NCBI GenBank assembly: GCA_020161065.1
Contig: JAIUPH010000007.1
Span: 124,001-188,000 of the forward strand
DNA from: Pseudomonadota bacterium
GTDB lineage: Bacteria; Pseudomonadota; Gammaproteobacteria; Burkholderiales; Burkholderiaceae_C
Direction: 5' to 3'
Length of the DNA stretch: 64,000 nt
Shown: positions 33,955 to 46,745 of the stretch, one piece after another
How positions within the stretch are numbered: the stretch's first letter is position 1
Layout: every line of letters starts with the position of its first letter
Translations under genes and position numbers: made by a program
The notes under the pieces: generated by a model
The model's input: the letters and a program-made list of their open reading frames with translations, nothing else
Database searches by the model: none
Told to the model about the DNA's origin: nothing

Positions 33955-34650
33955 TTATTGCTCGTACTCGCCCTTGATGCGCGGCGGCGGCCGCCGCCGC
34001 GGCGTGAAGTTGAGCTTGGCCTCGAGGTTGGCATTGCCGGCCACCGTGGTGCGCACCTGGTCCTGCGCGACGATCTGGTCGGGGTGCCACAGCCGCAGGT
34101 CGGCGGCGCCGTCGGGCGCGCCTTGCAGCAGCGCGCGGCCGGCGTTGTCGGTCACCGCCACCCAGGGCGTCGGGTTGACGTAGATGTGCGCTCGCATCGA
34201 GCCGTGCAGGTGGCAGCCCACGCCGCTGGCGCCGGGCGCGTCCATCACCATCTCGGCCGAAGGCTCGCGGCCGCCGCGCGCGGCCGGCAGCCGGAACTCG
34301 AAGGTCTTGGCCGGCGCGATCGAGCCCAGCGGCCCGCCGGGCGCCGAGCGCACGTGATGGTCGAAGCGGTCGCGGTTGACGAAGCGCACCCGCGTGCCCA
34401 GCGGCACCGCGGTGACGTAGGGCTCGAAGCGGATGTCCTTCTGGATGATCAGCGCCGGCTCGGCGCGCGGCGCCGGCGCCGCGCCGCCGGCCAGCGGCAG
34501 CAGCGCCACGACGACGTCGGCCGCCGGCTTGCCGTCAGGCGTGGTGACGACGACCTGCAGGTCGGCCGCCGTGGCGGCCAGCGGCAGCAGGGCCAGCGCG
34601 GCCAGCCAGGCGGCGCGCGACAGGGCGGGGCGAAAGGCGGCGGCGTTCAT
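33955..34650 (-). CDS. Secreted cupredoxin-like protein
   Basis: The 231-residue product has a signal peptide (cleavage near ATA-A at residue 29). An N-terminal Ig-like strand region precedes a plastocyanin-like domain: FVNRDRFDHHVRS gives one His ligand, and GVGCHLHGSMRAHIYV gives the Cys, His and Met ligands of a type I copper site. The C-terminal part is a beta region, then a basic tail PRRRPPPRIK. Similar proteins are annotated as methylamine-utilisation-type proteins. It may carry electrons in the periplasm; its partner is unknown. Confidence 0.75.
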   Translation of the reverse strand: MNAAAFRPALSRAAWLAALALLPLAATAADLQVVVTTPDGKPAADVVVALLPLAGGAAPAPRAEPALIIQKDIRFEPYVTAVPLGTRVRFVNRDRFDHHVRSAPGGPLGSIAPAKTFEFRLPAARGGREPSAEMVMDAPGASGVGCHLHGSMRAHIYVNPTPWVAVTDNAGRALLQGAPDGAADLRLWHPDQIVAQDQVRTTVAGNANLEAKLNFTPRRRPPPRIKGEYEQ

Positions 34651-34687
34651 GGGCCGCAATATAGGCGTTGCACGGGGGCCGGCGGCA

Positions 34688-35935
34688 TCAGCTTTCGTCG
34701 TCGCCGAAGAGCCCGGCGTCGGACCCCGCCGGCAACGCGGCCTCGCCGCGGCTTGGTGTGCGGCCGCCACGCACGGGCGCCGCCGCCGCGCCGGCACGCT
34801 CGCGCGTCAGCCCGCCGGCGCGCACGCCCAGCAGGCGCAGCCGGCGGCCCAGGTCCACGCGCTTCAGGCACTGGCCGGCGGCCTGGCGGATGGTTGCGGC
34901 ATCGGCCGTCGCCTCGGGCAGCGTGAGGTCGCGCGTGACGGTGCGAAAGTCGTCGAAGCGCAGCTTGATGCCGATGGTGCGCCCGCGGTAGGCCTTGCGC
35001 TGCAGGTCGGCCGCCACCTGCTGGCACAGCTGCGTGAAGATGGCGCCGAGCTCGGCCTTGTCGGCCACCGCGTGCAGGTCGCGCTCGAAGGTGGTCTCGC
35101 GGCTGATCGACACCGGCTCGCTGTGCGTCACCACCGGGCGGTCGTCGATGCCGTGCGCCGCCTCGTGCAGCCAGCGGCCGTAGGCGCGGCCGAAGCGCTC
35201 GACCAGCGCCTCGCGCGGCTGGCGCGCCAGCTCGCCGATGGTGTTGATGCCGAGTGCCGCCAGCCGGGCGCCGGCCTTGGGGCCGATGCCCTTGATGCGC
35301 CGCACCGGCAGCGGCCAGATGCGCAGCGCCAGGTCGGCCTCGGCCAGCACCGTCAGGCCGTCGGGCTTGTCCAGCTCGCTGGCGATCTTGGCCAGCAGCT
35401 TGTTGGGCGTGACGCCGATCGAGCAGGTCAGCCCGCCGGTGGCGCTGCGCACGTTGTTGCGGATCTCCTGCGCGATGGCGCGCACGCCGCCGGCGGCGTC
35501 GTGGCCCACGGCGTCCTGCGCGCCGGGCAGATCGCTCAGGTCGATGTAGATCTCGTCGATGCCGCGGTCCTCGATCACCGGCGCCAGCTCGGCCACCGCG
35601 GCCTTGAACAGGCGGGAGTAGCGGCGGTACTCGTCGAAATCGGTCGGCAGCAGCACCGCCTGCGGGCACAGCAGCGCGGCCTTCATCAGCCCCATCGCCG
35701 AGTTGACGCCGTAAGCCCGCGCCGCATAGGTGGCGGTGGTGATCACGCCGCGGCCCTTGTAGTCGTGCAGCGTCGCGAAGCGGCGCGTGCCGTCGGCCTG
35801 CGGCAGCGGCTGGTGGCGGCGGCCGCCGCCGATCACCACCGGCAGGCCTTTCAGCTCGGGGTAGCGCAGCAGTTCCACCGAGGCATAGAAGGCGTCCATG
35901 TCCAGGTGGGCGATCCAGCGGCGGCGCGGCGGCAT
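34688..35935 (-). CDS. dinB: DNA polymerase IV (Y family)
   Basis: The 415-residue protein begins PPRRRWIAHLDMDAFYASVELLR; the catalytic DMDAFYAS and DEIYIDLS carry the metal-binding carboxylates. Other marks are KGRGVITTATYAARAYGV, helix-hairpin-helix GIGPKAGARLAALGI and the little-finger domain. It performs error-prone bypass of DNA lesions. The C-terminus ends in GLFGDDES, which may be a clamp-binding tail. No LexA-like box was recognised in the 45-base gap upstream. Confidence 0.95.
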   Translation of the reverse strand: MPPRRRWIAHLDMDAFYASVELLRYPELKGLPVVIGGGRRHQPLPQADGTRRFATLHDYKGRGVITTATYAARAYGVNSAMGLMKAALLCPQAVLLPTDFDEYRRYSRLFKAAVAELAPVIEDRGIDEIYIDLSDLPGAQDAVGHDAAGGVRAIAQEIRNNVRSATGGLTCSIGVTPNKLLAKIASELDKPDGLTVLAEADLALRIWPLPVRRIKGIGPKAGARLAALGINTIGELARQPREALVERFGRAYGRWLHEAAHGIDDRPVVTHSEPVSISRETTFERDLHAVADKAELGAIFTQLCQQVAADLQRKAYRGRTIGIKLRFDDFRTVTRDLTLPEATADAATIRQAAGQCLKRVDLGRRLRLLGVRAGGLTRERAGAAAAPVRGGRTPSRGEAALPAGSDAGLFGDDES

Positions 35936-35980
35936 AGGTTGCCAAGCGTAGCGCCGCGCCGGCGGGGTACAACCGGGGCG

Positions 35981-36304
35981 ATGTCCGACGCGTTCCAGAT
36001 CCCCGTCCCGCCTTCGTTTCACGCCGTGCACGCCGACGCGCGCGGCCGGCTGCGGCTGCCGCTGGCCGAGTACCGCGCCCGCTACGAGCTGTGCGAAGAC
36101 CTCGCGCAGATGCTGGTCGAGCGTGCCCAGACCTTGCGCTTCGACCTCGGCGTGACCGAGGCCGACGTGCTGCAGCGCATCGGCCAGGGCCTGCGCGAGC
36201 CGGGCGCGGGCCTGCAGGGCGGCGAGCCGGCCTGGGTGTTGCGGCGGCTGGCCGAGTTGCTGGACTGGCCTTGGGACGAGGCGCTGGGCGGCGCCGCCGG
36301 CTGA
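35981..36304 (+). CDS. Small conserved-looking hypothetical protein
   Basis: The 107-residue protein is soluble and acidic, with two likely helices: YRARYELCEDLAQMLVERAQ and EADVLQRIGQGLREP. It ends with an AWVLRRLAELLDWPWDE segment. It starts 45 bases from the divergent dinB gene with a weak GGGG ribosome site and normal GC-rich codon use. I recall similar small Burkholderiales proteins of unknown function, some loosely annotated as chaperone-related ATPases, but no ATP-binding motif is visible here. Confidence 0.65.
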   Translation: MSDAFQIPVPPSFHAVHADARGRLRLPLAEYRARYELCEDLAQMLVERAQTLRFDLGVTEADVLQRIGQGLREPGAGLQGGEPAWVLRRLAELLDWPWDEALGGAAG

Positions 36305-36307
36305 GGA

Positions 36308-36733
36308 TCAGGCGCGGAACGGGTTCTCGATGCGCAGGCCGTCGATCTTCTGGCCGTGCTGCAGGTCTTCGGTCAGCAGCCGCTTGCAGCCGGCTTGCAG
36401 CGCGGCGGCGACGATCAGGCTGTCGTAGAAGCCGAAGCGCAGCCGCTCGCGCAGCTCGACCGCATGCTCGTAGAGCTGGACACTGGGTTGCACCTGCCAC
36501 AGCGGCTGCAGCGTGTCGCGCAGGAAGGCGATGGCGTGCTCGGGCTTGGCCGCGATGCGGAACTTGCGCGACAGCACATGCAGCGTCTCCTGCACGACCT
36601 GGTAGCTGATCACCGCCGTGCCTCTGGCCAGCGCCTGCGTCACCAGCTCGCCGGCCCGTTCGCTCTTGGCGGGGGCCGTCTCGTCGAACAGGTAGAGCAG
36701 GACGTTGCTGTCGAAGAAGTCAGCGCCGCTCAT
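36308..36733 (-). CDS. vapC: PIN-domain toxin, VapC-like
   Basis: The 141-residue PIN ribonuclease has the four acidic residues expected: Asp in FFDSNVLLY, Glu in VVQETLHVL, Asp in GFYDSLIVAAA and Asp in LLTEDLQHG. VapC toxins cut specific RNAs, often initiator tRNA or 23S rRNA. Its start lies within the last 14 bases of the antitoxin gene, so the two are coupled. It converges on the small hypothetical gene with a three-base gap. Confidence 0.9.
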   Translation of the reverse strand: MSGADFFDSNVLLYLFDETAPAKSERAGELVTQALARGTAVISYQVVQETLHVLSRKFRIAAKPEHAIAFLRDTLQPLWQVQPSVQLYEHAVELRERLRFGFYDSLIVAAALQAGCKRLLTEDLQHGQKIDGLRIENPFRA

Positions 36734-36947
36734 TCATCTCGTCGCGGGTGAACTTGCGGCCGTCGGTACGGATGTACTGGCGCATCTCGTCGATGGTGGC
36801 CATCGCCCGCGCCACGCGCCGCTTGCGCGCGTACTGCTCCAGCCAGATGCGGAACTGCTCGTTGAGCGTGGTGTTCTCGGCCAGCGCGGCCTGGCGCGCC
36901 TCCTCGATCAGCGCTTCGTCGGCGGTGAAGGTGATGTTGCGGGCCAT
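36720..36947 (-). CDS. vapB: VapB-like antitoxin
   Basis: ATG 36947 has GGAG nine bases upstream and gives 75 residues. The N-terminal MARNITFTADEALIEEARQ is a ribbon-helix-helix-type DNA-binding start, and the C-terminal helix with KFTRDEMNERR would bind the toxin. It precedes and overlaps the PIN toxin gene. Such antitoxins neutralise VapC and repress their own operon; the 76-base gap to argH would hold the operator. Confidence 0.82.
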   Translation of the reverse strand: MARNITFTADEALIEEARQAALAENTTLNEQFRIWLEQYARKRRVARAMATIDEMRQYIRTDGRKFTRDEMNERR

Positions 36948-37023
36948 GGTCAACGCTCCGTGCTGGTGGAACACGGGCCATGGTACACGAGCCGCAAAGC
37001 CGTGTCAGCCGGCGGTGACTCGC

Positions 37024-38421
<1,398 letters not shown>

Positions 38422-38487
38422 CGTGGTGAGGGGTGTGGAGCGCAACGAAGGGCTGCGTATTATCCGTGCCGGCCTTGAGGCTGACCC

Positions 38488-39624
38488 ATGACCGACAGCG
38501 ACAAACCGCCCGGCGACTTCGCGCCCACCGGCAGCCGGCCGGCCAGCCTGTGGCCCGAGAGCCAGCGCATCAGCGAGTTCCGCAGCACCGCGCAGGCCAC
38601 CACGCGCTTCGGCGCCGTGGCCGACGAAGCGCAGCGCCTCGCGGCAGCGGCCAGCGCCTTCGACGTCTGCCACCCCGCTTTGGGCCTGCGCGCCGTGCTG
38701 CTGGTGCAGGCGGTGCTGGCCGTCGCCGTGCTGTGCAGCAGCGACAACGGCACGCAGTGGCTGGCCCGCCAGGGCGCCGCGGCCTTTGCCGGCACGGCCG
38801 GCACCGTGCTGTGGCTGGTGCTGCTGTGCGCGCTGCGGCGCCGGCTGGCGCAGCGCCCGGCCGCGTGGCGCGCCGCGCTGATGCTGGGCCTGGGCGCCGC
38901 GCTGGCGCTGCTGGTGTGGTGGCCGCTGTGGCTGGCCGGGCTGGCCGGCGATGGCGGCGGGCTGCGCCTGTTGGGCCTGCCGCTGGCCGGCGCCGGCTTC
39001 GCGGCGCTGCTGTGGGCCTGGCTGGAACTGCGCTCGCGCATCTGGCAGCCGGCCACGGCCGACGCGCGGCTGGCCGAGCTGCAGTCGCGCATCCGCCCGC
39101 ACTTTCTGTTCAACACGCTCAACACCGCGGTGGCGCTGGTGCGCGTCGACCCGGCGCGCGCCGAGGCGGTGCTGGAGGACTTGTCCGAACTGTTCCGCGT
39201 GGCGCTGGCCGAGGCCGGCAGTTCGGTCTCGCTGGCCGAGGAGGTGGCGCTGGCGCAGCGTTATCTCGCCATCGAACAAGTGCGCTTCGGCTCGCGGCTG
39301 CAGGTGAGCTGGCAGTTGGACCCGCGAACCGATGCCGCGCGGCTGCCGCCGCTGGTGCTGCAGCCGCTGGTGGAGAACGCCGTGCGCCACGGCGTGGAGC
39401 CGGCGCTGGACGGCGCGCGCATCCGCATCGAGACCCAGGCCCGCCGCGGCCAGGCGGTGCTGACGGTGCACAACAGCGTCGGCGACGAACCCTCGGCCCC
39501 CGGCCACGGCATGGCGCTGCGCAACGTGCGCGAGCGGCTGCGCCTGCTGCACGACGTGGGCGGCCAGTGCGACACCTGGCAGGACGATGAGGGCTTCCAT
39601 GCGCGGATCACGGTGCCGTTGTGA
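38488..39624 (+). CDS. LytS/AlgZ-type sensor histidine kinase
   Basis: The 378-residue protein has four or so membrane helices (about 67-85, 100-116, 130-150, 160-180), then the His_kinase phosphoacceptor His205 in [10 protein letters not shown] and an ATPase domain with [11 protein letters not shown] and [13 protein letters not shown]. It is related to AlgZ/FimS and LytS. The last 46 codons (39484-39624) are duplicated at 40302-40442. The regulator gene now starts 814 bases after the kinase stop rather than overlapping it. The kinase itself looks complete. Confidence 0.92.
   Translation: MTDSDKPPGDFAPTGSRPASLWPESQRISEFRSTAQATTRFGAVADEAQRLAAAASAFDVCHPALGLRAVLLVQAVLAVAVLCSSDNGTQWLARQGAAAFAGTAGTVLWLVLLCALRRRLAQRPAAWRAALMLGLGAALALLVWWPLWLAGLAGDGGGLRLLGLPLAGAGFAALLWAWLELRSRIWQPATADARLAELQSRIRPHFLFNTLNTAVALVRVDPARAEAVLEDLSELFRVALAEAGSSVSLAEEVALAQRYLAIEQVRFGSRLQVSWQLDPRTDAARLPPLVLQPLVENAVRHGVEPALDGARIRIETQARRGQAVLTVHNSVGDEPSAPGHGMALRNVRERLRLLHDVGGQCDTWQDDEGFHARITVPL
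39484..39624 (+). repeat. Duplicated kinase tail, copy 1
   Basis: This 141-base segment encodes the last 46 residues of the kinase plus stop. It aligns without gaps to 40302-40442, with about 12 mismatches by my count. Confidence 0.9.
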
Positions 39625-39630
39625 GATCGA

Positions 39631-40170
39631 ATGATCGTTTCGTACGCACTTGACGACGGAGACCATCAGCGGCTCCAACTCGCGGTGGCCAGGCGCTTCG
39701 GCGCTGCCCACGGCTGGCTTTCCGTGCACGGACTGCTGCAACTCTTGTTCTGGCCCCTCATCGGCCTGGCCGTGGCCGCCATCGCCTGGAGCATCGATGA
39801 GCAGGCTTCGTACCGGCGTTATGCCTATGTCATCGGCACGTTCTTCGGCGCTGCCATCGTCGTTCGGCTGGCGGCCGAGCATCTGGCGCGCAGAGCCGTG
39901 ATCCGCGCGGGCCTGCGAACCGCCGCCCGCGAGATCGAGCTTGAACTGCGTCCGGCGTCGTTCGTGGCGCGCTATGGCGGGATGTCGCTCGAAGTGCCTT
40001 GGACGTCCGTTGACGGCACGGCCACCGACGACCGCAACCTGTACCTGTTTCTCGATTCGGCCAGCGCGCTGCCGGTTCCGAAATCGCTGCCGGATGAGAC
40101 CATCGCGCTCATCACCGCGAGCATCCAGCAGGCCCGCGCGGCGCGAAATCACTCAAGCGCGTCAGGCTGA
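39631..40170 (+). CDS. YcxB-like membrane protein, unknown function
   Basis: The 179-residue protein has two membrane helices (about 32-52 and 63-81) and a C-terminal soluble domain with [24 protein letters not shown] and [16 protein letters not shown]. The layout resembles the YcxB-like C-terminal domain. Its start is six bases after the kinase stop and its stop overlaps the next start. It lies between the two copies of the kinase tail, so it seems to have entered the operon by the same rearrangement. Codon use is somewhat less GC-biased than in its neighbours. Confidence 0.7.
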   Translation: MIVSYALDDGDHQRLQLAVARRFGAAHGWLSVHGLLQLLFWPLIGLAVAAIAWSIDEQASYRRYAYVIGTFFGAAIVVRLAAEHLARRAVIRAGLRTAAREIELELRPASFVARYGGMSLEVPWTSVDGTATDDRNLYLFLDSASALPVPKSLPDETIALITASIQQARAARNHSSASG

Positions 40171-40442
40171 TGTCCAACGTCCTGCGATTCAACGGCGCGA
40201 CACGGCACGACCCGCCGATCGACGCCTGGTTCGCCGCCCGCCGTCCCGAGCTGGCGGCGATCGCGCGGGCGTGGTTCGGGCAGATGCGCGGCTGCGGCGC
40301 CGACGAGCCCTCGGCCCCCGGCCACGGCATGGCGCTGCGCAACGTGCGCGAGCGCCTGCGCCTGCTACACGACGTGGGCGGCCAGCGCGACGCCGGGCAG
40401 GACGAGCAGGGCTTCCACGCTCACATCACGGTGCCGTTGTGA
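40170..40442 (+). pseudogene. Chimeric ORF: DUF1801-like head fused to a kinase-tail copy
   Basis: The 90-codon frame has two parts. Residues 1-44 (LRFNGA, DAWFAARRPELAAIARAWF, QMRGCGA) resemble the beginning of DUF1801 proteins. Residues 45-90 repeat the last 46 residues of the upstream kinase ([21 protein letters not shown]). Neither part is a full domain, so this is likely a recombination scar, although it keeps an open frame and ends by overlapping the regulator's GTG. Translation may still serve to couple the regulator. Confidence 0.75.
40302..40442 (+). repeat. Duplicated kinase tail, copy 2
   Basis: This is the second copy of 39484-39624. Its TGA overlaps the GTG start of the response regulator, the arrangement expected of the ancestral kinase-regulator junction. 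Confidence 0.9.
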
Positions 40443-41227
40443 CGAACGCCCACGCCCTGCGCACCCTCATCGTCGACGACGAGCCGCTGGCCCGTCTGCG
40501 CCTGCGCAGCCTGCTGCAGGAAGCGGCCGACCCGGCGGTGCAGGTGCTGGGCGAGGCGGCCGACGCCAGCTCGGCACTGGCCTGGCTGAACGAGCACCCC
40601 GATTGCGACCTCGTGCTGCTCGACATCCGCATGCCCGGCCGCGACGGCATGCAGTTGGCCGCCGCGCTGCGCTCGCTGCCGCAGCCGCCGTCGGTGGTGT
40701 TCGTCACCGCGCACGGCCACCACGCGCTGCGCGCTTTCGACCTCGACGCGGTGGACTACCTCACCAAGCCGGTGCTGCGCGACCGCCTGCAGGCCGCGCT
40801 GCGCCGCGTGCGCCAGCGCCGCTGGCCGGTGGACAGCCAGCCCGCGCCGCTGGCCGAAGCGCCGGTGCTGGTGGTGGCCGAGCGCGGCCGCGTGCTGCGC
40901 GTGCCGGTGGCCGAGGTGCTGGTGCTGAAGGCCGAGTTGAAGTACGTGACGCTGCGCACCGCCGGCAGCAGCCATTTGCTCGACGATTCGCTGACCGACC
41001 TGGAACGGCGCCTGGGCCGCGGCTTCATCCGTATCCACCGCAACGCGCTGGTCGCCGCGCACGCGGTGCGCGAACTGCGCCGCGTGCGCGGCAGCGAAAG
41101 CGGCGGCGACGACGGCGCCGACGAAGGCTGGGCCGTGCGCGTGGCGCCGCTGGACGACTGGCTGCCGGTGTCGCGCCGGCAGTTGGCCGCGGTGCGCGCG
41201 GCGCTGGCCACGGGCGCGGCAGGCTGA
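40439..41227 (+). CDS. LytTR-family response regulator (AlgR-like)
   Basis: GTG 40439 overlaps the stop of the chimeric frame (GTGA). The 262-residue protein has a receiver domain with IVDDEPLARLRLR, phospho-acceptor Asp in LLDIRMPGRDG, VTAH and YLTKPV. A LytTR DNA-binding domain follows (about 150-255), with VLVLKAELKYVTLRT and RIHRNALV. It is the partner of the LytS-type kinase. In Pseudomonas the AlgR equivalent controls pili and exopolysaccharide; the targets here are unknown. Confidence 0.93.
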   Translation: MTNAHALRTLIVDDEPLARLRLRSLLQEAADPAVQVLGEAADASSALAWLNEHPDCDLVLLDIRMPGRDGMQLAAALRSLPQPPSVVFVTAHGHHALRAFDLDAVDYLTKPVLRDRLQAALRRVRQRRWPVDSQPAPLAEAPVLVVAERGRVLRVPVAEVLVLKAELKYVTLRTAGSSHLLDDSLTDLERRLGRGFIRIHRNALVAAHAVRELRRVRGSESGGDDGADEGWAVRVAPLDDWLPVSRRQLAAVRAALATGAAG

Positions 41228-41239
41228 AGCGCCGGCCGC

Positions 41240-41635
41240 TCAGGCTTCCAGCAGCAGCGCGCCCAGCGCGCCGGCGGCGGATTCGAGGATCTTCGCGTCG
41301 CGCGTCACCAGCACCATGCGCTCGGCGCGCGCCGTGCCGACGAGCAGGCGGTCGATCGGATCGTGTTGCGCCAACCCGATGGCAGCCGCTTCTTCGACGT
41401 GCACCAGCGCCAGCGGCAACAGCCGGCCGCCCGCGTCTTCGATCGCGCGGGCCAGCGTCGTGTGGCCGGGCAGCGGCAGCCGCTTGCGCTCGCTCTTCAG
41501 CATCAGCTCCCAGATCGTGAGCACGCTGACGAAGACGTCCTCGTGGGCCAGGATGTCGCGCGTGCGCCGCGAGAGCTGGCGCGGCGCGGTCAGTGCCCAC
41601 AGCACGACGTGACTGTCGAGCAGGTAGCGGCTCAC
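41240..41635 (-). CDS. PIN-domain toxin of a Phd-VapC-type pair
   Basis: GTG 41635 is chosen because it overlaps the antitoxin stop by two bases; it gives 131 residues. PIN residues are Asp in YLLDSHVVLWAL, Glu in TIWELMLKSE, Asp in HDPIDRLL and Asp in LVTRDAKI. The start LLDSHVVLWA is typical of PIN toxins paired with Phd/YefM antitoxins. A longer frame upstream lies in the antitoxin gene and is not used. Confidence 0.88.
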   Translation of the reverse strand: MSRYLLDSHVVLWALTAPRQLSRRTRDILAHEDVFVSVLTIWELMLKSERKRLPLPGHTTLARAIEDAGGRLLPLALVHVEEAAAIGLAQHDPIDRLLVGTARAERMVLVTRDAKILESAAGALGALLLEA

Positions 41636-41955
41636 GGCCGCGGCTTCCTGACCTTCTTGGCGTTCGGTGCCGCGGGCCGGCGGCGCGGTTTGGCCTCGGG
41701 TTCGGTCGGCGCGGCCACGCTGCCCTGCCACAAGGCCGCCATCTCGGCCTCGGCCTCGGGCGAGAAGGCCGCCGCGATCTCCGCTTCGCTGATCAAGCCT
41801 TGCCAGGCGCCCCAGCGGCGCTGGCGCGGCGCCTCGGCCTTCACCAGCCTCACCACCGGCTTGCCGCGTTTGGCGATCACCACCTCCTCGCCACGCGAGG
41901 CGGCGGCCACCAGCTTGGACAACTGGTTCTTCGCTTCGAGGATGTTGACCTGCAT
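41632..41955 (-). CDS. Phd/YefM-family antitoxin
   Basis: The 107-residue protein begins MQVNILEAKNQLSKLVAAASRGEEVVIAKRGKPVVRLV in family style; the short elements NILEAKNQLSKLV and GEEVVIAKRGKPV are the diagnostic ones. The C-terminal extension (about 70-107) is rich in Pro, Arg and Lys, longer than usual, and may bind the toxin. It is upstream of, and coupled to, the PIN toxin, and 70 bases from the ppc 3' end. Confidence 0.9.
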   Translation of the reverse strand: MQVNILEAKNQLSKLVAAASRGEEVVIAKRGKPVVRLVKAEAPRQRRWGAWQGLISEAEIAAAFSPEAEAEMAALWQGSVAAPTEPEAKPRRRPAAPNAKKVRKPRP

Positions 41956-42025
41956 CGCGGACTCCGGCTGGGCCCGCCGATTCTAGCCAAGTTGGCCAGG
42001 ATGCCGTGGCCAGGTGCCGGCGCGC

Positions 42026-44851
<2,826 letters not shown>

Positions 44852-44868
44852 GGCAGGGCTTTCGGGCT

Positions 44869-44881
44869 GTAACCGGGTTAC
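44869..44881. promoter_or_regulatory. Small dyad upstream of ppc
   Basis: GTAACC and GGTTAC flank a central G, 17 bases before the ppc ATG in the divergent ppc-hemC region. A GATAAT (44944-44949) closer to hemC is a possible -10 for that gene, without a clear -35. Both assignments are weak. Confidence 0.3.
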
Positions 44882-45016
44882 CAATTCTGCACGCAAGCGG
44901 CGTGCCCGGCCAGCGGAACGCAGCGGCGACGAAGTCGCTGGCGATAATCGCGCACCATGAGCCCGCCGGGCCGCCCCAAGGGCGAATACCGGAGGGCGCA
45001 GCCCGAAGGTACCCCA

Positions 45017-45952
45017 GTGAGCCCGACGAGCCAGAGCACCATCATCGCCACCCGCGAAAGCCGCCTTGCGCTGTGGCAGGCCGAGCACGTGCGCGGCCTG
45101 CTGCAAGGCCTGGGGCTGCAGGTCGAGCTGCTGGGCATGACCACCCGCGGCGACCAGATCCTGGACCGCGCGCTGTCCAAGGTCGGCGGCAAGGGCTTGT
45201 TCGTGAAGGAGCTGGAGACGGCGCTGGAAGACGGCCGCGCGCACCTGGCCGTGCATTCGCTGAAGGACGTGCCGATGGACCTGCCCGCCGGCTTCGTGCT
45301 GGCCGCGGTGCTGGCGCGCGAGGACCCGCGCGATGCCTTCGTCTCCAACCGCTACGCCGCGCTGGCCGATTTGCCGCAGGGCGCGGTGGTCGGCACCTCC
45401 AGCCTGCGCCGCGTGGTGCAGTTGCTGGCCGAGCGGCCCGACCTGCGCATCGAGCCGCTGCGCGGCAACCTCGACACGCGCTTGCGCAAGCTCGACGACG
45501 GCGGCTTCGACGCCATCGTGCTGGCCGCCGCGGGGCTGAAGCGGCTGGGCCTGGCCTCGCGCATCCGCGAGCGCTTCGCGGTCGATCGCATGATCCCGGC
45601 CGCCGGCCAGGGCGCCCTGGGCATCGAGGTGCGCGAAGACCAGGCGGCGCTGCGCCGCACGCTGGCCGCGCTGCTGCACCGCCCCACCTGGCTGGCGGCG
45701 CATGCCGAGCGCGCGGTGTCGCGCGCCCTGGGCGGTAGTTGCAGCATGCCGCTGGCGGCGCATGCCGTGTGGGTGGATGGGCAGTTGCGCATCACCGCCG
45801 CGCTGGGCCACGGCAGCGAGCCGGCGCAGCCGCTGCTGCGCGCGCGGCGCCAGGCCGCGGTGGCCGACGAGGCCCAGGCCACCGCGCTTGGCGAGCAGGC
45901 CGCGGCCGACCTGCAGGCCGCCGGGGCCGGGCGTTATCTGCCGGCTGCCTGA
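45017..45952 (+). CDS. hemC: Hydroxymethylbilane synthase (porphobilinogen deaminase)
   Basis: HemC joins four porphobilinogens into hydroxymethylbilane. GTG 45017 gives 311 residues, close to the normal 310-315; ATG 44957 would add a 20-residue leader not typical of the family. The start [19 protein letters not shown] is characteristic. The dipyrromethane cofactor is held by the Cys in [20 protein letters not shown] and [11 protein letters not shown] are also diagnostic. It is the first gene of hemC-hemD-hemX-hemY. Confidence 0.95.
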   Translation: MSPTSQSTIIATRESRLALWQAEHVRGLLQGLGLQVELLGMTTRGDQILDRALSKVGGKGLFVKELETALEDGRAHLAVHSLKDVPMDLPAGFVLAAVLAREDPRDAFVSNRYAALADLPQGAVVGTSSLRRVVQLLAERPDLRIEPLRGNLDTRLRKLDDGGFDAIVLAAAGLKRLGLASRIRERFAVDRMIPAAGQGALGIEVREDQAALRRTLAALLHRPTWLAAHAERAVSRALGGSCSMPLAAHAVWVDGQLRITAALGHGSEPAQPLLRARRQAAVADEAQATALGEQAAADLQAAGAGRYLPAA

Positions 45953-45959
45953 GCAAGCC

Positions 45960-46745
45960 ATGCGGGTGATCGTCACCCGGCCGATCGCCCAGGCCGCGCC
46001 CTGGGTGCAGGCGCTGCAGGCGCTGGGCATCGACGCGGTGGCGCTGCCCTTGATCGCCATCGAGCCGGCCGAGCGCGCGCCGATCGCCGCCGCCTGGGCG
46101 CACCTGAATGGCGCGGCGCTGGCGATGTTCGTCAGCCCCAACGCGGTGCAGCACTTTTTCGAGGCGCGGCCGCCGGGCCAGCCCTGGCCGGCCGCGACGC
46201 GCGCCGGGTCCACCGGGCCCGGCACCAGCGCCGCCTTGCGCGCGGCGGGCATCGACGAGGCGCAACTCGTCGAGCCGCCGCCCGACGGCCCCTTCGACAC
46301 CGAGACGTTGTGGCAGCGCCTGCAGGCTGAGCCCTGGCAAGGCCGGCGCGTGCTGATCGTGCGCGGCGACGGCGGCCGCGACTGGCTGGCGCAAACGCTG
46401 CGCGCCGCCGGGGCGCAGGTCGACTTCGTCACCGCCTACCGGCGCCGCGCGCCGCGGCTGGACCGCGCGCTGGTCGACGCCGCCTTGCAGGCGCCGGCGG
46501 CGCACTGCTGGCATTTCAGCAGCAGCGAGGCCATCGACCACCTGCTGGCTGCCGTGCCCGGCGCCGACTGGCGCGCCTGCCGCGCCGAGGCCACGCACCC
46601 GCGCATTGCCGAGCGTGCGCGGCGCGCCGGCTTCGGCCGCGTGGGCCTGGTGGGCGTGCGGGTGGACGAGCTGGCGGCGCGGCTGCGCGCGCCGGCCGCA
46701 GGCGCCGCAAGCCAGGGCGCGTCGATAGAATCGCCTCCCCTGTGA
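45960..46745 (+). CDS. hemD: Uroporphyrinogen-III synthase
   Basis: HemD closes the linear tetrapyrrole with inversion of ring D. The 261-residue protein starts [16 protein letters not shown], has SPNAVQHFF in the first domain, [22 protein letters not shown], and the YRR motif (AYRRRAPR), all typical of this divergent family. It begins eight bases after the hemC stop, and its stop overlaps the GTG of hemX. Confidence 0.93.
   Translation: MRVIVTRPIAQAAPWVQALQALGIDAVALPLIAIEPAERAPIAAAWAHLNGAALAMFVSPNAVQHFFEARPPGQPWPAATRAGSTGPGTSAALRAAGIDEAQLVEPPPDGPFDTETLWQRLQAEPWQGRRVLIVRGDGGRDWLAQTLRAAGAQVDFVTAYRRRAPRLDRALVDAALQAPAAHCWHFSSSEAIDHLLAAVPGADWRACRAEATHPRIAERARRAGFGRVGLVGVRVDELAARLRAPAAGAASQGASIESPPL

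Noticed and set aside
38422-40152. Upstream extension of the argH frame
   Set aside because: The frame stays open for another 1.7 kb, but ArgH starts naturally at 38421 and the extension is antisense to the LytS-type kinase.
44957-45016. Longer hemC start at ATG 44957
   Set aside because: It would add a 20-residue Pro/Arg-rich leader not found in HemC, and the GTG at 45017 gives the standard length.
44852-46432. Upstream extension of the ppc frame
   Set aside because: The frame is open by chance in reverse over hemC and hemD. The normal PEP carboxylase N-terminus is at 44851.
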